31,290 nt of DNA from Chara braunii (Eukaryota; Streptophyta; Charophyceae; Charales; Characeae). The stretch is from contig BFEA01000342.1 of the NCBI GenBank assembly GCA_003427395.1, positions 674,577 through 705,866 on the forward strand. Reading direction: 5' to 3'. The translations under genes and the position numbers were made by a program. Position 1 is the first letter of the stretch. Every line of letters starts with the position of its first letter. The notes below the pieces were generated by a model, which saw only the letters and a list, made by a program, of their open reading frames with translations, ran no database searches and was not told the DNA's origin. Shown in pieces: positions 26,753 through 31,290 of this stretch.

Positions 26753-27689
26753 TGCGAGGCTAAGCCCCGATGAGGCTCTTGGAGGCCCTGGTTGCAGTGT
26801 CGTCGGCCGCCCTAAGTGAAGGCAGGCTCGACCGGGCCTACTGGCCCCCATTTCAGGCCTCCCCGCACTACTGGGGGTCCAGACAGTTGCACGGCGTCAG
26901 TTGGTTACGAGCGCCCAGGCCCAGGCTCCAATTTACTAATGTATCTGAAGTGTGCACTGGGCCAGACGGGGACCAAACACAGGCCGTGGGCAGTTGTGTA
27001 CGGGCGACTAACTCGGGCCCTGGGCCTCTTCTGGACGCAGCCACTCGGGCCTACCGGAAGCTTCCGAGTGAGGTCCAGCGCAGCCAGGCCGCAGCAGCAG
27101 CAGGCAGGCCACTCCCATTTAGGAAAGGGCCTGCCTCCCATTTTGGCATTTCGGGCACTGGCCGCATGCTGTGCAAACGCTGCTGCGCTATTTGCTGGCT
27201 GGCGCCCACGCTCTCACGGGCGAGCAGAGTTGAGCAGCGTGCAGCCATAGCCAAGCTGCAAGCGCTGCTGTACGCTGGATGGGCGCATGGTCGTCCTTGG
27301 GTGCACGTGGCATACTGTGGGGGGGGGATCGAGGTTGTGGGTGATATGAGAGACATACCTGGTGCTTGAGTCGGAGGGCATATGCCGAGATCTGCTCGTA
27401 CTTTGGGGAAGCTGTTGATGTCATCTTGCGGCATTGTAGATAGTGGGCTGGATAGGATCTGCCATCTAGAGTCTGGGTGCCAAGCGCCAGATAGGAAGTT
27501 CGACATTGGTTCTTCGTTGATGATGATGAGACTATTCAGACATTGTCAATTTTGAGCTTGTGATGCGCTCTTATTTGGTGGAATCTCGTGTTGCAATTCT
27601 ACATTTGGTTCGGGGTCAGGACTATCTTGGACTCGTGTGTATGATGCTTCTTGATTGCTGAAGTTCGCTATCGCTCATTTTCGTTGCGA
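26753..27689 (+). repeat. 5' LTR of element 4
   Basis: Begins TGCGAGGC, aligns to the solo LTR 9334-10235 and ends TTTTCGTTGCGA just before the PBS. The last bases (GCGA rather than GCA) suggest small damage at the terminus. The exact left end rests on the alignment and the TG start; the 3' LTR is not in the window. Confidence 0.8.
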
Positions 27690-27691
27690 TT

Positions 27692-27703
27692 TGGTATCGG
27701 AGC
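27692..27703 (+). promoter_or_regulatory. Primer-binding site of element 4
   Basis: TGGTATCGGAGC, one base different from TGGTATCAGAGC of element 2. The same initiator tRNA-Met primer is inferred. Confidence 0.8.
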
Positions 27704-28955
27704 TTGGTACGAATGCGCTAATCTGGCACTTGTCTTCTGCTGATTCGGTATATGGGGCGCGTGTAACTGGGGGAGTTGCCGTGGATGCCGTGTAGTGAGG
27801 AGGTCAGGAGGCGAGAGGAGGCGACCCTGCTGGAGAGGGGATACGCCTGGAAGGCTAATGTGGGGATGATTGGTTGTTCGTAGTGTGATGAGAACTATTT
27901 GATGTGCGATTGATGCTGAGGTGGAACGGCGGTACAATGCTGGTTGTGTCGATGCAGTGATTGGTCATTTCAATCGACGTCGGGTCAGCTGGTGAGAATA
28001 TTTGTGGTTGGGGGCAGCTATGTTGAGGTATGTTGCTCCTAACCTTATCTACCCTCTTCGACACTTCTTACCGTGAGGTTGTGTTCTGTCTTGAGAGTCC
28101 TCTCATGTGAGGAGTCGAGTGCGCTCTACCTTGAGAGTCGACATTGTTCACGTGGAGCATCTGGGGGAAGACGGGTGAAGCTTTGTGAATGGCCTTGGAC
28201 GAAGCACTGGGTCACCATCACCATGCCAACCCACCGGGAGTAGAGCACGCATGCTTTGCTGCTTTGTCCTTTGTCGGCTCGCTGCATTGTTAGATGGGTT
28301 CTGAGGGGCAGGCCAGACTTGTGAGGGAGACTAGTACCGGGCGTCTATAAATAAACACCGGCAGGGGAACCATTGGCTGTGAGTCGTCCTGTTTGCGACG
28401 TTAAATAATTTGTGAGGACACTTGGGGGCAGTCCTTAAATAGCCTCTTGATCAGCCAATTGGTGTAAGGCTCGCTGCACGCGAGGATAAACAAAGTGTCG
28501 GGGCTGGCCAACTCAGCAGGACTCGGGGCATAGGGGTGGGCCGTTACACACCTTTAGACACGCGACGCTGTTTGGATTGCTCAGGAACATCGACGTCAAG
28601 TGACTTCAAGAAGAATTGGGGGAAGGGGGTGGATTCCAGTTGATAGTTCGACTCAGTTCCATGCTACCTACAGTTGTGCAAATGATTCTATTTTTATTTT
28701 GATTAGTTAGATGTGACAGCTACTAACGCATCTGACAGACAGCAATAGGTAGAATGTTGTTCTTTCTGCATTTGCTTTCTGTTTAGAGAACTAGTCAACT
28801 AAAAATAGGACCGTTTGTAGGAATCTGAACTTACCATGTTGGACCCAACTGAGTAGGCCCTGTCAGATAACCATTAATTTTAAGTCGGTTTGTTCATGTG
28901 TTTGTGGTAGGCAGCATTGTCGGTCCTAGTGCAGACAGTGACAGCGCAGTAACTG
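27704..28955 (+). other. 5' leader of element 4
   Basis: About 1.25 kb with no supported gene. It contains two copies of CTTGAGAGTC (near 28091 and 28130), a TATAAATA string at 28346-28353 and, 32 bases later, the block shared with elements 1 and 2. Minus-strand open frames at 27668-28064 are not supported by any motif. Confidence 0.7.
28386..28437 (+). promoter_or_regulatory. Conserved hairpin block in the leader (element 4 copy)
   Basis: GTCCTGTTTGCGACGTTAA (28386-28404) is identical to elements 1 and 2. The second hairpin is TGAGGAC (28413-28419), an 11-base loop and GTCCTTA (28431-28437). Relative to elements 1 and 2 the loop-closing pair is changed on both sides, G-C to C-G, so pairing is kept. 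ATCAGC follows about 13 bases later in elements 2 and 4. Confidence 0.6.
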
Positions 28956-30870
28956 ATGAGCGACGGTGATAACGTGCAGCCAGACAAACGGACCTTGCGA
29001 TCACAAACCCGTAGGATACCCCTGGTTTTCCAATCATTAGGATTAGGTGGTGAGCGTGCTTTGCGTCAGGCAGCTAGGGAGCGACGCCGTGCGATCGCGA
29101 GGGACGCAGCAGCTAGTAGAGCTCTTGCGGAAGAACACTGGGCAGCAACAGTAGCAATGGCCACTGCACAGCAGACATCCCAGACTGTAGGGATAAGCAC
29201 TAGCGGTGCTACGGTCGCACAGACCACGAGTCAGATGACTGGTGAAGTGAGCAGCCAGTCTCAGGTACCGTTGACATCGAAGGAGATCGCCATCCAGCGG
29301 GTTGAGTCTCACGAAAGAGAGTTACAGCGTGTATTAGCAGGGCTACAGGCAGAAAAAGAAAGAATGGTTAGACATACAACCAGGATGAGGTGGAGGCACT
29401 CGGACGTAGAGGCGTTAGAGGAAATGGACCAGACAAACATGGATTACGACGTTAGGACTGTGGAATGCCCTGCTAGGTGTAGTAGAAATGCAGGACTATC
29501 ACACAGCCATCCTATGGGACATCCAGCAGAGTCTGGCCATGCTGGCCGGACACGTTCAGGTTCCACAGTCGTTCGCTGGATTAGGTGCCTGGCCAGTGGT
29601 GCAGCCCTCGCCTTCAATCCCACTGGTGACCGGGGTAGTCGCATCTACACTTCCGCCGGTCCCAAGTGTCTCGCATCTTGGCATGCCGCCAGTTGGAGGG
29701 CTCCATGCAGGGCTGAGTGTACAGGTTCCAGTCCAGTCAGTGGTCTCCCAACCTTTGTCCCAGGTTGCAGTGCAACCTGACGTCTCACAGCTGGTACAGC
29801 GACCGGGCCAGCAGGTCCAGCAGCAGCATGTACAGCAGCCTGCAACCCAGGGTCCACAACCTGGTGTAGTGCCAGCTCAGGGACAGACAACGTGGGTCCT
29901 AAAGACCGCAATTGCTGCACCAAAGCCCTTCTCAGGTGATAAGAAGGGTGAGGATCTCAACACATGGTTGAGGACGGTGTCGGTCTATGCAAAGTGCAAG
30001 TTGACAGCGCCTCACGATGAAGTGCTTGTGGCTGCCTCCTATCTTGAGGGTAGTGCAACAAGGTGGTTGCGTGGTTTAGTGCAGTTAGCCGGATATGGAC
30101 ACGACTTCCGCTCCTGGGCAGCTACCCAACAACTGGGTGACTTCCTCAGACTAGTGGAAGAAAGATGACATGACCCTCAGGAGGCCCAAAAGCGTTACTG
30201 AACCTGGGCTCCAAAAAGTTTAGGTCAGTGAGAGATGCCACAAACGTTGTTGAGCGTCTGATCTGTATTCTTAGCGTGCGTTATGACCCTCAGGTCTTGC
30301 TCACCACTTTCCTGAGATGTCTCCCTATGGAAATTAGGAATCAGACGGCGAGCGAGGCACTGATCACAGTACACAACTTTCCCTCGTTCAGTAAGAAGGC
30401 CCTCGATCTCGAGGCAAAGATCGGGCATGGTCAGCAGCACCCCACGGACGGTAGGAAGAAATCACTGCCTCCTAATTGGAAGGCCAAGGGGCGTCTAATG
30501 TACGTCGACGACGATGGTAACTCCATCGAAATCGATGACGCAGCCAGTTTGGAGTGGATGCAGAGTCAAGTAGCGCAGAGGCTTCAGGGGGTGGAGTAGT
30601 TGCTACCAATGTACAAAAAGGTAAGGCGACCGGTAAACGTCGTGGTGGCGCCCGGTCAAAGAGTCAGGCAAACCCCAATGCCACTCCTTGGGAGAAGGCA
30701 GCGCTCGCTGAAGACGTATGGAGGGACCGGTATATCCGGGCAGCTTGCATACGTTGTGGTTAGTACGACCATACGCAGTTCAAGTGCCGAAACAGGAAAG
30801 TCATCAAGAAGGTACCGCCGACGACGGGACCGGCGCAAACTCCCTCCTCTTCCACGAACTGCAATGTAGC
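28956..30870 (+). pseudogene. gag: gag of element 4 (broken)
   Basis: ATG 28956 opens a frame with a basic N-terminus and an Ala/Arg-rich, probably helical part, then ESHERELQRVLAGLQAEKER. The frame changes near 29470. The frame ending at TGA 30166 holds a Pro/Gln/Val-rich linker and the capsid-like domain (PKPFSGDKKGEDLNTWLRTV, YLEGSATRWL, LGDFLRLVEER); that TGA stands where related Gags usually have Trp. The capsid part continues at 30228-30599 (VVERLICIL, LPMEIRNQ), then a Lys/Gly-rich linker. The zinc knuckle CIRCG-stop-YDHTQFKC at 30749-30790 fits CX2CX4HX4C except for TAG at 30761 inside it. Confidence 0.82.
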
Positions 30871-30942
30871 CAATACGTTTGGCACTAGTTTGGGAAACAG
30901 ATCAGGCCAGTAGGAAGTGTAGCTATTCCTACTAGGGTCGAG

Positions 30943-31290
30943 ATGGTGGAGTCACCCTCGCCATCTCGAGAGATGGCCCAAGCTACTGACTCTTGTGTCG
31001 TCCCGCGAGCACATTTTGACCAATCGATTCTCTGCTTGAAGGATGTGTTCGACTCCTTAGAGGAACTAGAGGAGGAGTGGTCGAGGACAGACCCACGAGT
31101 TTCTTGGACGACAATGGTTAAAGCCCCTAAGGGAGAGATGTTCCTGGGGAGGTGTTGATAGGCAACCGTAAGGTTGGGGCCTTCTATGATACCTGTTCCA
31201 CAAGGAACTTCATCAGTCGCGCTTGCGTTGAGAGATTGCACTTAGAGGGGCGAGTGCAGCGCCTTAGCCGACCGGTAGAGTCGACTTGCG
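30943..31290 (+). pseudogene. pol: Protease region of element 4 (partial, runs off the window)
   Basis: 30943-31158 is open with an acidic stretch (DSLEELEEEW) that links gag to pol. One base out of register, from about 31131, comes a retropepsin start: VLIGNRKVGAFYDTCSTRNFIS, aligned with GRVGGLVDSGATRSYIS of element 1. The active-site triplet reads DTC (31188-31196) where DTG or DSG is needed, so this copy is probably inactive. The sequence ends at base 31290 inside the domain. Confidence 0.72.

Larger units (their letters stand above)
26753..31290 (+). mobile_element. Element 4: second Ty3/gypsy family, 3' part outside the window
   Basis: 5' LTR, a PBS variant at 27692, a leader of about 1.25 kb, gag with capsid-like domain and CCHC knuckle, then the start of a retropepsin. 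The LTR differs from that of elements 1 and 2, but the leader shares the conserved hairpin block. RT and integrase would lie to the right. Frameshifts and stops in gag show it is decayed. Confidence 0.85.

Overview
The window is eukaryotic nuclear DNA made mostly of decayed, nested LTR retrotransposons. It looks like a streptophyte (plant or charophyte-alga) genome. The primer-binding site TGGTATCAGAGC matches the 3' end of plant initiator tRNA-Met, the pol genes are Ty3/gypsy type with a chromodomain-like tail, and an inserted block carries mitochondrial-type tRNAs. Microsatellites, assembly gaps (N) and LTRs fit a large repeat-rich draft genome. A charophyte such as Chara is my guess, not something the sequence proves. 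No intact host gene is evident.

Layout. (1) Bases 1-8663: element 1, a Ty3/gypsy copy entering from the left without its 5' LTR. It has a long low-complexity leader (1-2107), a broken gag (2108-3968), an open protease-RT stretch (4175-5617), a broken RNase H-integrase (5611-7609) and a 3' LTR (7678-8663). (2) 8664-9333: unassigned sequence with a CT/CA microsatellite. (3) 9334-10235: a solo LTR of a second family (that of element 4) with a near-perfect target duplication. (4) 10236-14171: unassigned sequence with a GC-rich palindrome bounded by splice-like sites, two weak coding-like tracts and a cluster of GTTTAAAC palindromes. (5) 14172-23305: element 2, a complete-ended copy of the element 1 family with two LTRs, PBS, gag and pol, flanked by ATTG; a 445-base N gap lies in its 5' LTR. 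(6) 23306-26752: an imperfect head-to-tail duplication whose first copy holds a mitochondrial-type tRNA block (23766-24356) and a solo LTR (24427-25334), both absent from the second copy, followed by a strong 46-base hairpin. (7) 26753-31290: the 5' part of element 4, a different Ty3/gypsy family, with LTR, PBS, leader, broken gag and the start of protease; it runs off the right edge.

How the parts relate. Gag would form the particle, protease would cut the polyprotein, RT/RNase H would copy the RNA from the tRNA primer, and integrase with the chromodomain-like tail would insert the DNA. No copy here could do this alone: all carry stops and frameshifts, and the protease active sites of element 2 (DLG) and element 4 (DTC) are altered. 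Elements 1 and 2 share a one-base offset at the RT/RNase H junction, suggesting descent from an already damaged copy mobilised in trans.

The observation most worth following is a block of about 50 bases in the leaders of elements 1, 2 and 4. It contains a 19-base identical string and then a 7-bp hairpin whose loop-closing pair is G-C in elements 1 and 2 but C-G in element 4. This suggests a conserved RNA structure (packaging, dimerisation or translation) kept across two LTR families.
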